Of a DNA stretch of 64,000 nucleotides, positions 16,456 through 25,997 are shown piece by piece (the stretch's first letter is position 1; each line of letters opens with the position of its first letter). Origin of the DNA: Nisaea sp. GTDB taxonomy: Bacteria > Pseudomonadota > Alphaproteobacteria > Thalassobaculales > Thalassobaculaceae. The translations under genes and the position numbers were made by a program. The notes beneath the pieces are model-generated. The model ran no database searches and was not told the origin of the DNA. It saw only the letters and a program-made list of their open reading frames with translations. The DNA lies in NCBI RefSeq assembly GCF_034670185.1, contig NZ_JAXMNY010000004.1:372001-436000 (forward strand), in the 5' to 3' direction.

Positions 16456-16966
16456 ATCGCTGACAGCCCTTGCCGTCCTTCTGGTCCTGACCCTCGGCGC
16501 CTGCGGGTTTCAGCCGGTCTACGGCACTCGGAGCGCGGGCGGCACGAGCAGCAGCGTCACAGTCGATCTGGCCGCCATCAAGATTTCTCCAATTGCAGAC
16601 CGTGGCGGCCAGTTGCTCCGCAACAGCCTGCAGGACAAGCTGACACCGCGGGGCGTTCCGGCCCGGGCCCGGTACCGGCTGGATGTAAGCCTGACCGAAA
16701 ACCGATCCGACCTTGTGATCCTGAAGGATTCCACCTCGACCTTTTCCAAGGTCCGGTTTGTCGCGGACTTCACTCTTGTAGATCTGACAAATGGACAGCC
16801 GGTGAATAGTGGTCGGGCTGAGTCCACCACCACCTTCAACCGGGTGGATTCCGATTTTGCCATTCTCGCGGCGGAAAAGGATGCACGGCGACGGGCGGCC
16901 GATGAAATCGGCGAGGACATCCGGCTTCGCCTCGGACTCTATTTCAATCGTATTCGCGGCAGCTAA
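16448..16966 (+). CDS. lptE: LPS-assembly lipoprotein LptE
   Basis: The 172-residue protein starts with a short lipoprotein signal peptide ending in the lipobox LGAC (Cys about residue 19), then GFQPVYG, the usual N-terminal signature of LptE in alphaproteobacteria. The rest is a small alpha/beta domain with YRLDVSLTENR and a C-terminal helix rich in Ala, Asp and Arg. LptE plugs the LptD barrel and helps deliver lipopolysaccharide to the cell surface. The start is TTG 16448, overlapping the leuS stop by eight bases; holA follows 12 bases downstream, giving a leuS-lptE-holA operon. Confidence 0.93.
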   Translation: MPRSLTALAVLLVLTLGACGFQPVYGTRSAGGTSSSVTVDLAAIKISPIADRGGQLLRNSLQDKLTPRGVPARARYRLDVSLTENRSDLVILKDSTSTFSKVRFVADFTLVDLTNGQPVNSGRAESTTTFNRVDSDFAILAAEKDARRRAADEIGEDIRLRLGLYFNRIRGS

Positions 16967-16978
16967 CCCGGACAGGCA

Positions 16979-18019
16979 ATGAAGCTGAAATCGAACGAGA
17001 TTGCCGGTTTCATCCGCCGCCCTCCGGATAGCGTCGGAGCCGTTCTGATCTATGGAGCAGACGGCGGTCAGGTCCGCGAAGTCTCCGATAGAATTGGCAA
17101 GACCATCGTCGAGGATCTGTCCGATCCGTTTCAGGTCGCTGATCTTACGCCGGAAGTTCTGAAGGATGAGCCAAGCCGGATTGCCGATGAGGCAGCCGCT
17201 ATTTCCCTGACCGGCGGACGTCGGCTGGTCCGCTTGCGTGGCGCGACCGATACGGTAACCGCCGCTGCGGAACTCGCGCTGAATGCCGAAACCGGCGACA
17301 GCATGATCATCATCGAGGCCGGCGCACTAGAGGCGCGTTCGAAGCTCCGCAAACTTTTCGAGACAAGCAAGAGCGCGGCGGCCATCCCCTGCTATCTCGA
17401 TAGCGGAGCGGGACTGGATGCCGTGATCCGCGAAACCCTCAGCGCTTTCGACGTCCGGGCCACACCGGATGCCCATGCCTACATGATGGAGCATCTGGGT
17501 GGCGACCGGCGGGTCACCCGGTCCGAGCTGGAAAAGCTTGCGCTCTATGTCGGCAAAGGCGGCGAAGCTAGCCTTGAGGATACGCAGAGCATGGTCGGGG
17601 ATAGCAGCGCCCTCGCCCTGGACCAGATCGCGATCGCGGTGGCCAGCGGAGATATAACAGCCGCCGACCGTCTGCTTCGGCGGGGCTATGCCGATGGACT
17701 TAATCCGGTGGGCGTCCTCAGAGCGGCAATCCGGCATTTTCAGCGCCTGCATCGGGCCGCTGCGCATATCGCCGCCGGCGACAATGCAGACCAGGCCGTA
17801 CAGAAGTTGAGACCGCCAATATTCTTCGCCGTGAAGCCGGCTTTCATGGCGCAGCTCCGCTCCTGGCCAATTCAGCGGCTTCGGCTCGCTCTGACCAGGC
17901 TTTCCGAGGCTGAAACGCTCTGTAAGTCCACAGGAACGCCGGATCTCTCTGTTGCGGGGCAGACCCTGCTGGGACTTGCCTACAGTGCCGCCAGAGGGCG
18001 TCCTAGAGGGTCGCGATAA
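16979..18019 (+). CDS. holA: DNA polymerase III delta subunit
   Basis: This 346-residue clamp-loader subunit opens the beta sliding clamp. It has the expected order: VLIYGADGGQVREVSDRIG near the N-terminus (a degenerate nucleotide-binding region), a middle domain with EHLGGDRRVTRSELEKLALY, and a helical C-terminal collar domain beginning near ALDQIAIAVASGD and ending LAVAGQTLL-like. It lies directly downstream of lptE on the same strand and converges on parB, with six bases between the stops. Confidence 0.95.
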   Translation: MKLKSNEIAGFIRRPPDSVGAVLIYGADGGQVREVSDRIGKTIVEDLSDPFQVADLTPEVLKDEPSRIADEAAAISLTGGRRLVRLRGATDTVTAAAELALNAETGDSMIIIEAGALEARSKLRKLFETSKSAAAIPCYLDSGAGLDAVIRETLSAFDVRATPDAHAYMMEHLGGDRRVTRSELEKLALYVGKGGEASLEDTQSMVGDSSALALDQIAIAVASGDITAADRLLRRGYADGLNPVGVLRAAIRHFQRLHRAAAHIAAGDNADQAVQKLRPPIFFAVKPAFMAQLRSWPIQRLRLALTRLSEAETLCKSTGTPDLSVAGQTLLGLAYSAARGRPRGSR

Positions 18020-18025
18020 ACGGGC

Positions 18026-19090
18026 TCAGGCCGGTTTTGCGGTGTCGCCCTCTTCCATCAGGTCACTGAAGTCGATGGAATTGCCATCCGCACCGGCAAT
18101 CTCCTCCGCTGTCTCCTGATCGTAGTCCGGAACGTCCGCCAGAAATCCGGACATAGCCGGCGCACTCATATCAGCCGAGACCATCCGCGGCGCGCTCATG
18201 ATCGCCAACAGCGAGTCCAGTTGCTCCAGAGATTCATACCGGATCATCACCGCGCCAGACTGACCATCGACTCCCGCAGCGATTTCCACATGCAGTCCGA
18301 GCTTGTCCGAGAGGTCTTTCTCCAGCGCCCTGGTATCGGCGTCTTTTTCGATCGACCGCTTTTGCCGGGCCTGACGTGGCGTCGAGGACGAAGCCGGCTG
18401 CTTCTCCTTCTGCACCAGACGTTCCGTCTCGCGTACATTGAGTTGGCGCCGGACAACTTCGGAAACCAGTGCCGCCGGATGCTCCGCCGTCAGCAGAGCC
18501 CGGGCATGCCCAGCGGAAATATCCCCGCCTTCGAGATGCGCTCTGACCTCTGTCGGTAGTGCCAGGAGTCGCATCATGTTCGCGACGTGACTCCGGCTCT
18601 TTCCAACGGCTTGCGCAACATCGGACTGGGAGTGACCGTGACCGTCCACGAGGCGTTGGTAGCCCTCCGCCTCTTCCAGCGGACTGAGATCCTCGCGCTG
18701 CACATTCTCGATGATCGCGATCTCGAGTGCTTCGCGGTCATCGAACTCCCGGATCTGTGCCGGGATCTCATGCAGCTGCGCGCGTTGGGCCGCCCGCCAG
18801 CGTCGTTCACCGGCAATGATCTCGAAGGTGCCGTCCCGGTCCGGGTCCCGCCGCAGCAGGATCGGCTGGATGACACCCTTCTCGCGAATACTCTCGGCAA
18901 GCGCCTCGAGCTCTTCTTCATTGAAAATGCGGCGCGGCTGGAAACGGCCCGGATGGACATGCTCGATCGGCACCGTCCGGCTTTGCTGCATCCGGTCGAC
19001 CGAGCCGGATTCCGAACCATCCTCGCCAAGCAGTGAGGCAAGTCCCCGTCCGAGACGGCGTTTCTTGGCGCTGCCCTCTTCCGTGCTCAC
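18026..19090 (-). CDS. parB: Chromosome-partitioning protein ParB
   Basis: The 354-residue CTP-dependent centromere-binding protein has the ParA-stimulating N-terminal RLGRGLASLLGED, the CTP-binding and clamp-forming region with the IAGERRWRAAQRA box, and a central helix-turn-helix that reads parS (SQSDVAQAVGKSRSHVANMMRLL). The C-terminal dimerisation part is acidic. Its ATG overlaps the parA stop by four bases. Three perfect parS cores lie at 20466, 22485 and 26084, within 8 kb, as expected for an origin-proximal centromere. Confidence 0.97.
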   Translation of the reverse strand: MSTEEGSAKKRRLGRGLASLLGEDGSESGSVDRMQQSRTVPIEHVHPGRFQPRRIFNEEELEALAESIREKGVIQPILLRRDPDRDGTFEIIAGERRWRAAQRAQLHEIPAQIREFDDREALEIAIIENVQREDLSPLEEAEGYQRLVDGHGHSQSDVAQAVGKSRSHVANMMRLLALPTEVRAHLEGGDISAGHARALLTAEHPAALVSEVVRRQLNVRETERLVQKEKQPASSSTPRQARQKRSIEKDADTRALEKDLSDKLGLHVEIAAGVDGQSGAVMIRYESLEQLDSLLAIMSAPRMVSADMSAPAMSGFLADVPDYDQETAEEIAGADGNSIDFSDLMEEGDTAKPA

Positions 19091-19914
19091 GCGGCAATGC
19101 TCCTTTCGCGCTTCATCACCTCGCTGGCCAGATGGATATAGGCCTGCGAGCCGGAGCAGCGCATATCATAGACAATCACCGGCAGCCCGTGAGACGGGGC
19201 TTCCGAGATCCGCACATTCCGCGGGATCACCGTCCGGTAAACCTTGTCCCCGAAATGCTCCCGTACATCCTCGGCGACCGCAAGCGAGAGATTGTTGCGG
19301 CGGTCGAACATGGTCAGCACCACGCCCTGGATTTCCAGGTCAGGGTTGAAGGCCTGACGGATCCGCTCGATGGTCCGCATCAGCTGGCTCAGACCTTCAA
19401 GCGCATAGAACTCGCATTGCAGCGGCACCAGCACCGCATCAGCCGCGACCAACGCATTCAGTGTCAGCAGGCCAAGCGAGGGCGGACAGTCGATCAGGAT
19501 ATAGTCATATGTGTTCCGGCCGGCGGCGAGATGCCGGACCAGAGCCTCACGGAGACGGAACTCCCGGTCTTCCATGGTGACCAGTTCGATCTCCGCGCCA
19601 GAAAGATGGACGGAGGACGGCACGATGGAGAGGCGGGGGACATCGGTTGCGGTGATTGCTTCGGAAATCGGCGAGGCGCCGATAAGGACCGAGTAGGAGT
19701 CATTCTCGCGATTATTGCGCGGCACGCCCAATCCGGTGCTCGCATTGCCCTGCGGATCGAGGTCGATCACCAGGACCTTTTTCTGACAGGCCGCAAGCGC
19801 AGTTGCGAGGTTTATGGCTGTTGTGGTCTTGCCAACCCCGCCTTTTTGATTAACAACCGCCAAAATTCGGGGCGCTACGGCTGCATCACCCCTCAGCACC
19901 ATTGCTTCTGACAT
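19087..19914 (-). CDS. parA: Chromosome-partitioning ATPase ParA
   Basis: The 275-residue protein is a deviant-Walker ATPase: VVNQKGGVGKTTTAINLA near residue 20, the Walker B-like VLVIDLDPQGNAST and the switch region YDYILIDCPPSLGLLT. It drives separation of ParB-parS complexes after origin replication. GGAGG lies nine bases upstream of the ATG at 19914, which falls 29 bases inside the end of rsmG. The parB start overlaps its stop, so rsmG-parA-parB is one translationally coupled unit. Confidence 0.97.
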   Translation of the reverse strand: MSEAMVLRGDAAVAPRILAVVNQKGGVGKTTTAINLATALAACQKKVLVIDLDPQGNASTGLGVPRNNRENDSYSVLIGASPISEAITATDVPRLSIVPSSVHLSGAEIELVTMEDREFRLREALVRHLAAGRNTYDYILIDCPPSLGLLTLNALVAADAVLVPLQCEFYALEGLSQLMRTIERIRQAFNPDLEIQGVVLTMFDRRNNLSLAVAEDVREHFGDKVYRTVIPRNVRISEAPSHGLPVIVYDMRCSGSQAYIHLASEVMKRERSIAA

Positions 19915-20512
19915 ATGATATGCCCTCCAAGCGCAAGAGACATCCCTCGGGGTCCGACCAGCTCGGGGTGAGGGTTTCAGCCATATTCCACCTTTCCCGT
20001 GCAGTAGTCAATTCCTTCTGGACAGCCCTACCCTTTAAGAAGAGACAACACCCGTCGTCCTTGAGGTGTGGCTTGGAGTAGTCGAGTAATACATCGACAG
20101 TCGCGAGAGCACGTGCGGAGACTACATCTACATCTAGTGGTTCGAGTTCCTCAATTCTACAAGAGTGAACCGTCGCCTCAGCTCCGCAGGCCCGTGCAAC
20201 CTCCCGCAGAAAGACCGATTTGCGTTGATCTGATTCACAAAGATGCACGTCCCTCGCGCCCATGATCGCGAGGACCATGCCGGGGAAACCGGCCCCGCTT
20301 CCGAGGTCGAGAACACGCGTGTGATTTTTGGGTAACTCAGGAAAGACCTGCGCGGAATCCAGAAAGTGCCGGCGCCAGATATCGCCGAGTGTGTTTTTGG
20401 ATACCAGATTGATTGCTCGCTGATATCGCTCAACCATCTCTGCGTAGGTTTTCAGCCTCTCCAGCGTTTCACGTGAAACGCCGGCACGGGCGGCAAACTC
20501 TTCAGGATTCAC
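19886..20512 (-). CDS. rsmG: 16S rRNA (guanine-527-N7)-methyltransferase RsmG
   Basis: The protein (about 208 residues) has the SAM-binding motif VLDLGSGAGFPGMVLAI and the family's NLVSKNTLGDIWRRHFLDSAQ block. It methylates G527 of 16S rRNA. The frame extends to 20560, overlapping mnmG, but GTG 20512 has GGAGA five bases upstream and is preferred. The conserved N-terminal VSRET (about residues 13-17) is encoded by a perfect parS core, so this coding sequence doubles as a ParB-binding site. Gene order mnmG-rsmG-parA-parB is standard in alphaproteobacteria. Confidence 0.95.
   Translation of the reverse strand: MNPEEFAARAGVSRETLERLKTYAEMVERYQRAINLVSKNTLGDIWRRHFLDSAQVFPELPKNHTRVLDLGSGAGFPGMVLAIMGARDVHLCESDQRKSVFLREVARACGAEATVHSCRIEELEPLDVDVVSARALATVDVLLDYSKPHLKDDGCCLFLKGRAVQKELTTARERWNMAETLTPSWSDPEGCLLRLEGISYVRSNGAEG
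20465..20480. other. parS site (ParB-binding palindrome) inside rsmG
   Basis: CGTTTCACGTGAAACG is a perfect 16-base palindrome containing the universal parS core GTTTCACGTGAAAC. It lies in the rsmG coding region about 1.4 kb from the start of parB. Confidence 0.93.
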
Positions 20513-20525
20513 GGTGTCTCCGTCT

Positions 20526-22388
20526 TCAAGCGGCGTCTTGTTTAGCCAGACGCCGGACATACCGCAGGAGCAGGATCACGGCTGCGGGCGTCACTCCGTC
20601 AATCCGGGCAGCCTGCCCGATGGTCCGCGGCGCCACCTTGGTGAATTTCTCACGCACCTCGGTGGAGAGGCCGGAGACAAGCGCATAGTCGAGGCCCGCC
20701 GGGATCTCCAGCGCCTCGTCCCGGCGATAGGCCGCAACGTCTACCTCCTGCCGCTCTATATAACCGGCATACTGCGCATCGATCTGCACCTGCTCGGCTA
20801 CTGCCGGCTCCAGAGAGCCAAGATCCGGCCAGAGCGCAACAAGCGCATCCCAGCCGACGGTGCGATACCCAAGCAGATCGTAGGCACTCCGCCAGACGCC
20901 ATCCTGATTGATCTTGATTCCGGCTTTCTGCAGCGCGTTTGGTGTATCGCCGAGCTTCAGGGCAAGTTCCCGGCCCTGCTGGATCGCGCTACGCTTGACC
21001 TCGAAGATCCCCGCCCGCTCCGCTCTGACACAGCCTATTTCCATGCCCTTCTGCGTAAGCCGCTGGTCCGCATTATCGGCCCGCAACCGCAGCCGGTACT
21101 CGGCGCGGGAGGTCAGCATGCGATAGGGCTCGCTCACCCCTTTCGTCACCAGGTCGTCGATCAGGACACCGATATAAGCGTCCGCACGATCCAAAACGAA
21201 GTCATGCTCCTGGCCGCCGGTGCGGAGCGCGGCATTCACACCGACCATCAAGCCCTGCGCGGCCGCTTCCTCGTATCCCGTCGTACCATTGATCTGCCCG
21301 GCAAAATAAAGCCCGGGGATCTTCTTGGTCGCCAGTGTGTGGGAAAGCTCGCGCGGGTCCACATAATCGTACTCGATGGCGTATCCAGGCCGGATGATCC
21401 GGGCATTCTCCAGGCCCGGGATGGTCTTGAACATTTCCGCCTGAACATCGGCCGGTAGCGACGTCGAAATCCCGTTCGGATAGACAGTCGGATCATCAAG
21501 CCCTTCAGGCTCAAGAAAAATCTGATGTTGAGAGCGATCCTCGAACCGAACCACCTTGTCCTCGATTGACGGACAGTAGCGCGGACCGACCCCCTCGATC
21601 CGTCCGCCATACATCGCCGAACGATGCAAATTATCCCGAATGACCTGGTGCGTTTCCGGGTTCGTATAGGTGATATGGCAGCTGATCTGCGGCACCGTTA
21701 TGCGGTCTGTCAGATAGGAAAACGGCTCGGGCGGATCATCCGCCTTCTGCTCCTGCAGACCGGACCAGTCGATTGTCGTTCCGTCGAGCCGTGCCGGTGT
21801 TCCTGTCTTGAGGCGACCGAGCTTGAAGCCAAAGCGCGCCAGGGTCTCGGCGAGCGCAACAGATGGTGCGTCACCGACGCGGCCGGCCGGCCGACGTTCC
21901 TCACCCAGATGAATCTCGCCGCGCAGAAACGTCCCGGTCGTCAACACAACGGCACCGGCTTTGATCTCCCGGCCGCCATCGACAACGATCCCTGTAATCG
22001 CACCTGACTCGTCCAGCAACAGATCTTCCACGGCAGCCGCTTCGATCGTCAGGTTTTCCTGATTTTCAAGCAGGTCCCGGATTGCCGCGCGATACAGCGC
22101 CCTGTCCGCCTGGGCCCGCGGGCCGCGAACAGCCGGGCCCTTGCTCCGGTTCAACATGCGGAACTGGATACCCGCCCGGTCAATGGCGCGACCCATGATT
22201 CCGTCCAATGCATCCACTTCGCGCACGAGGTGCCCCTTGCCGAGCCCCCCGATTGCCGGGTTGCAGGACATCTCTCCGATGGTCTCGATCTTATGGGTGG
22301 CGAGAAGCGTGCGAGCGCCCATCCGGGCCGCTGCTGCGGCCGCTTCGCAGCCTGCATGGCCGCCGCCAACGACTATCACGTCGTACAT
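20526..22388 (-). CDS. mnmG: tRNA uridine 34 carboxymethylaminomethyl synthesis enzyme MnmG
   Basis: The 620-residue FAD enzyme acts with MnmE to modify U34 of several tRNAs. The start at ATG 22388 gives MYDVIVVGGGHAGCEAAAAAAR, the FAD-binding Rossmann motif. SCNPAIGGLGKGHLVREVDALDG and the GPRYCPSIEDKVVRF segment with its conserved Cys are both family signatures. The open frame extends 32 codons further upstream into the parS site, but nothing there resembles MnmG. It is flanked by mnmE upstream and rsmG downstream on the same strand. Confidence 0.97.
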   Translation of the reverse strand: MYDVIVVGGGHAGCEAAAAAARMGARTLLATHKIETIGEMSCNPAIGGLGKGHLVREVDALDGIMGRAIDRAGIQFRMLNRSKGPAVRGPRAQADRALYRAAIRDLLENQENLTIEAAAVEDLLLDESGAITGIVVDGGREIKAGAVVLTTGTFLRGEIHLGEERRPAGRVGDAPSVALAETLARFGFKLGRLKTGTPARLDGTTIDWSGLQEQKADDPPEPFSYLTDRITVPQISCHITYTNPETHQVIRDNLHRSAMYGGRIEGVGPRYCPSIEDKVVRFEDRSQHQIFLEPEGLDDPTVYPNGISTSLPADVQAEMFKTIPGLENARIIRPGYAIEYDYVDPRELSHTLATKKIPGLYFAGQINGTTGYEEAAAQGLMVGVNAALRTGGQEHDFVLDRADAYIGVLIDDLVTKGVSEPYRMLTSRAEYRLRLRADNADQRLTQKGMEIGCVRAERAGIFEVKRSAIQQGRELALKLGDTPNALQKAGIKINQDGVWRSAYDLLGYRTVGWDALVALWPDLGSLEPAVAEQVQIDAQYAGYIERQEVDVAAYRRDEALEIPAGLDYALVSGLSTEVREKFTKVAPRTIGQAARIDGVTPAAVILLLRYVRRLAKQDAA

Positions 22389-22483
22389 CGCGTCCGTCTC
22401 CGGATCAGTGCGGAAAATATGTAGCCCAAAATGCTGTGACGCCCGGCAAAAGGCAATCTCTGTTTCGCGATACCCGCTCTGCA

Positions 22484-22499
22484 TGTTTCACGTGAAACA
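22484..22499. other. parS site (ParB-binding palindrome) between mnmE and mnmG
   Basis: TGTTTCACGTGAAACA is the exact consensus parS 16-mer. It sits seven bases beyond the mnmE stop codon, in the mnmE-mnmG gap. Confidence 0.96.
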
Positions 22500-22505
22500 G
22501 AACCT

Positions 22506-23867
22506 CTATTTGCCGATGCAGAACTCCGAGAACACAAGATCGAGGATTTCCTCGATATCAACCGCTCCCGTCACACGTCCCAGCGCCCGCGCCGCCAGTC
22601 GCAAGTCCTCGGCCACGAGGCCGTATTCAACGTCAAACTCATCCGCCTCAAACGCACATTGTCCGAGCGCGCGGCGCAAATGCTCCAAGGATTCCGTCAG
22701 CCCTTCACGGTGCCGGGCCCGGGTAATCGCCGGTGCTTCACCCAGATCCATCAGGATCGCCGCTTTATCGGCGATCATCGCCAGAAGGCCGTCCATGCCC
22801 TCACCCGTCGCCACGGAAACTGCGACACGGTCTTTTTCGAGCACGCCTCGTTCAGCATCGGAAAGCAAATCAGCTTTGGTCGCGATCAAGATCCGTTCGG
22901 CATTCCCGGAGACCGGCTCCACCTCATCCTTCTCCCCGGTAGACCGGGCGTCCGCCAGATCGAGGACCAAGTCAGCCGAATCCGCCCAGGCGCGCGCCCT
23001 GCGAATGCCCTCGGATTCGATAAAGTCTGCCCCTTCACGGAGTCCTGCGGTATCCGCTACCAGAATGGGATACCCGGATATATCCAGATGGATCTCGATG
23101 ACGTCGCGTGTCGTGCCCGCTACGTCGGACACTATCGCTGCATCCCTTTTGGAGAGCCAGTTTAGGAGGGAAGACTTACCGGCGTTCGGGGGTCCTATAA
23201 TGACCATACGTAGTCCGTCCCGAAGGCGTTCACCCCGTCCGCCATCGTCCAAATGGGCCGAAATCGACGCATCAAGGTCATACACTTGGCCCCGGATCCC
23301 GTCCCAGACCTCCGGAGGCAGATCTTCGTCCGGAAAATCGACCAGCGCCTCGATATGGCCGAGCACCCGAAGCATCCGTTGCCGCCAGTCCTGGTACAGC
23401 GCACCCAGCGCGCCCCGGCTCTGACGCCGGGCCTGAAGCCTCTGGGCCTCTGTCTCCGCATCCACCAAATCAGCGATACCTTCAGCCGCAGTCAGATCCA
23501 TTTTGCCGTTGAGCACCGCACGCCGGGAAAACTCGCCCGGCTCCGCCATCCGGTATCCAGGCTGTGCCGCCAACGCCCGCAGCATCGCGGACTGCACGGC
23601 GCGGCCGCCGTGCATCTGATACTCCACCACATCTTCGCCGGTAAAACTGGCTGGGCCCGGAAAGGCCAGAACCAGACCGTCATCAATCGCGCCGTCACCG
23701 TCGGAGACCGTCGCCCGCACAGCCATCCGCGGTTCAACCCCGATCAGGCCGGTCAGACGCTGCAATCCCTCGAATGCCGCCGGGCCCGAGACCCGGAACA
23801 TCGAGACACCTGCCCGCCCCGATGCCGTGGCAAGCGCGTAAATCGTCTCTTCCGCCGATCCGTTCAT
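22506..23867 (-). CDS. mnmE: tRNA modification GTPase MnmE
   Basis: The 453-residue protein has an N-terminal formyl-THF-binding domain (ETIYALATASGRAGVSMFRVSG), a helical middle and an inserted G domain: the P-loop GPPNAGKSSLLNWLSKRDAAIVS (about residue 220), DTAGLR, and ATKAD as the NKxD equivalent. It ends in FCIGK, the conserved C-terminal motif with the catalytic Cys. It partners MnmG, encoded directly downstream. ATG 23867 is chosen because it starts the conserved domain; the open frame runs 14 codons further. Divergent from the DUF255 gene. Confidence 0.97.
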   Translation of the reverse strand: MNGSAEETIYALATASGRAGVSMFRVSGPAAFEGLQRLTGLIGVEPRMAVRATVSDGDGAIDDGLVLAFPGPASFTGEDVVEYQMHGGRAVQSAMLRALAAQPGYRMAEPGEFSRRAVLNGKMDLTAAEGIADLVDAETEAQRLQARRQSRGALGALYQDWRQRMLRVLGHIEALVDFPDEDLPPEVWDGIRGQVYDLDASISAHLDDGGRGERLRDGLRMVIIGPPNAGKSSLLNWLSKRDAAIVSDVAGTTRDVIEIHLDISGYPILVADTAGLREGADFIESEGIRRARAWADSADLVLDLADARSTGEKDEVEPVSGNAERILIATKADLLSDAERGVLEKDRVAVSVATGEGMDGLLAMIADKAAILMDLGEAPAITRARHREGLTESLEHLRRALGQCAFEADEFDVEYGLVAEDLRLAARALGRVTGAVDIEEILDLVFSEFCIGK

Positions 23868-23969
23868 CCCGTTCCAGACTCCCGTGCCACACGCAGCGCT
23901 GGACCTCATGGGTCCCAGCCCTCACCTTGAGCTTGAGAACAATCCAAACCCCGACCCGGATGCTGCCCC

Positions 23970-25997
23970 ATGCGCAACGAGCTCGACAAGGAAACCAGCC
24001 CCTATCTTCTGCAACACCGGGAAAATCCGGTGCATTGGCAGACCTGGTCGGAAGACACCATTGCCATGGCGCGCCGGGCGGACAAGCCGATCCTGCTCTC
24101 CGTCGGATATGCCGCCTGCCATTGGTGTCATGTCATGGCCCACGAAAGTTTCGAGGACCCCGATACCGCAGCGGTGATGAACGAGCTGTTCGTCAACGTC
24201 AAGGTGGATCGGGAGGAACGGCCGGATCTCGACATGATCTATCAGACCGCCCTCGCCATCACGGGCCAGCAGGGCGGCTGGCCGCTCACCATGTTCCTGA
24301 CGCCGGAAGGCGCGCCCTTCTGGGGCGGCACTTATTTTCCTCCGGATCAGCGCTATGGCCGGCCGGCCTTCCGGGATGTGTTGCGCCAGATCGAAGGCGT
24401 CTACCGGGAGGATCCCGGACGCGTATCCAGCAATGTCACGGCCATCGCACAACGTCTGGAGACCGTCTTCGCCGGCAACCCCGGCACGCGCATCCCGCTG
24501 GAAGCTGCGCCGGACGTTGCCGCCCAGTTCCTCTCCCAGCATGACCCGGTCTATGGCGGGATCGGCGATGCACCTAAATTCCCCCAGCCGACCATCCTGA
24601 AATTCCTCTGGCGGACGGGCCAGCGCACCAGGAACGACCAGATGCTACAGGCTGTGCGGACCTCCGTCACCGCCATGTGCGAAGGCGGGATTTACGATCA
24701 TCTGGGCGGCGGGTTCGCCCGCTATTCGACTGACGCTGAATGGCTGGCCCCGCATTTCGAGAAGATGCTCTACGACAATGCCCAGCTTGTCGCCCTGATG
24801 ACCGAGATGCAGCGCCAGGAGCCAAACCCGCTCTATGAACAGCGCATCCGTGAGACGGTCGACTGGCTGTTCCGGGAAATGATTTCCGAGGGAGGCGGCT
24901 TCGCTTCCGCCCTCGACGCGGACAGCGAGGGCGAGGAAGGAAAGTTCTACGTCTGGAGCGCCGAAGAAATCTCCGAAAGTCTGACGGAAGCAGGTCATGA
25001 TTCCGCGCTCTTCGCGGAACATTATGACGTCACGCCCGGCGGCAATTGGGAAGGCACGGTGATCCTGAACCGGCGCCACCGCAAGGGCCCCTTTCCCGAA
25101 GAGATCGAAGCAAAGCTCACTGCCGCCCGCCAGCACCTCCTGACCCTGCGCGATAAACGCATCCGCCCAAGCTGGGACGACAAGGTACTGGCTGACTGGA
25201 ACGGCCTGATGATCGCGGCGCTCGCCGACGCGGCAATCCTCCTCGGGGAGGCGGACTGGCTCGCCCGTGCGGAAGTCGCCTTCGCCTTCATCACGAGCAA
25301 TATGGAGAAAGACGGGCGTTTGCTGCATTCCTGCCGGAACGGACAGGCAAAGCATGCGGCCACCCTGGACGATTATGCCAACATGATCCTCGCCGCCCTT
25401 TCCCTCGAATCCGCGACCGGGAAGCCCGAGTATCTGGCGAAAGCGGAGGCATGGGTTTCCGTCCTCGATCGGCATTTCCGAGATCCGAAGGACGGCTCTT
25501 ACTTCTTCACGGCAGACGACCAGACAGACCTGATGCTCCGAACCAAGACCGCAATCGATAACGTGACCCCGGCCGGGAACAGCACAATGGTCGAATGCCT
25601 TGCCCGGCTCTGGCTGCTGACCGGAAAGGCCGCCTATGCGGAACGTTCCGACGCTCTGACAAAAGCCTTTGCCGGATCTTTCCAGCAACAGCCGCAGGGA
25701 TTTCCCGGGCTGCTCAATGGCATGGAATGGCTCCTGCATGGCCGGCAGATTGTCATTGTTGGCGATCCGGATGCGGCCGAGACCAGCGCAATGGTCAACG
25801 CGGCTCAAACCGCCGGTCGAGCCCTTGCGACCGTGCAAATCATTCAGGACGGCACCGCACTTCCGGACAATCACCCTGCCCATGGCAAGGGAGCTGTTAA
25901 CGGTGTGCCCACTGCCTATCTCTGTATCAATCAGGTCTGCTCAGCACCGGAAATTGACCCGCAAGCGTTCCAAACCGCGCTTGAGGCCCGACCATGA
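23970..25997 (+). CDS. Thioredoxin-domain protein of the DUF255/YyaL (SSP411) family
   Basis: This large 675-residue protein begins NELDKETSPYLLQHRENPV, the signature of the DUF255 family, followed by a thioredoxin-like CHWCHVM motif (about residues 50-56). QQGGWPLTMFLTP and GGTYFPP lie next. The C-terminal two thirds resemble an (alpha/alpha)6 toroid as in N-acylglucosamine epimerases or cellobiose epimerases (for example YDHLGGGFARYSTDAEWLAPHFEKMLYDNAQL). The physiological role is not established in bacteria. It is coupled to the ogt gene by a four-base ATGA overlap. Confidence 0.9.
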   Translation: MRNELDKETSPYLLQHRENPVHWQTWSEDTIAMARRADKPILLSVGYAACHWCHVMAHESFEDPDTAAVMNELFVNVKVDREERPDLDMIYQTALAITGQQGGWPLTMFLTPEGAPFWGGTYFPPDQRYGRPAFRDVLRQIEGVYREDPGRVSSNVTAIAQRLETVFAGNPGTRIPLEAAPDVAAQFLSQHDPVYGGIGDAPKFPQPTILKFLWRTGQRTRNDQMLQAVRTSVTAMCEGGIYDHLGGGFARYSTDAEWLAPHFEKMLYDNAQLVALMTEMQRQEPNPLYEQRIRETVDWLFREMISEGGGFASALDADSEGEEGKFYVWSAEEISESLTEAGHDSALFAEHYDVTPGGNWEGTVILNRRHRKGPFPEEIEAKLTAARQHLLTLRDKRIRPSWDDKVLADWNGLMIAALADAAILLGEADWLARAEVAFAFITSNMEKDGRLLHSCRNGQAKHAATLDDYANMILAALSLESATGKPEYLAKAEAWVSVLDRHFRDPKDGSYFFTADDQTDLMLRTKTAIDNVTPAGNSTMVECLARLWLLTGKAAYAERSDALTKAFAGSFQQQPQGFPGLLNGMEWLLHGRQIVIVGDPDAAETSAMVNAAQTAGRALATVQIIQDGTALPDNHPAHGKGAVNGVPTAYLCINQVCSAPEIDPQAFQTALEARP

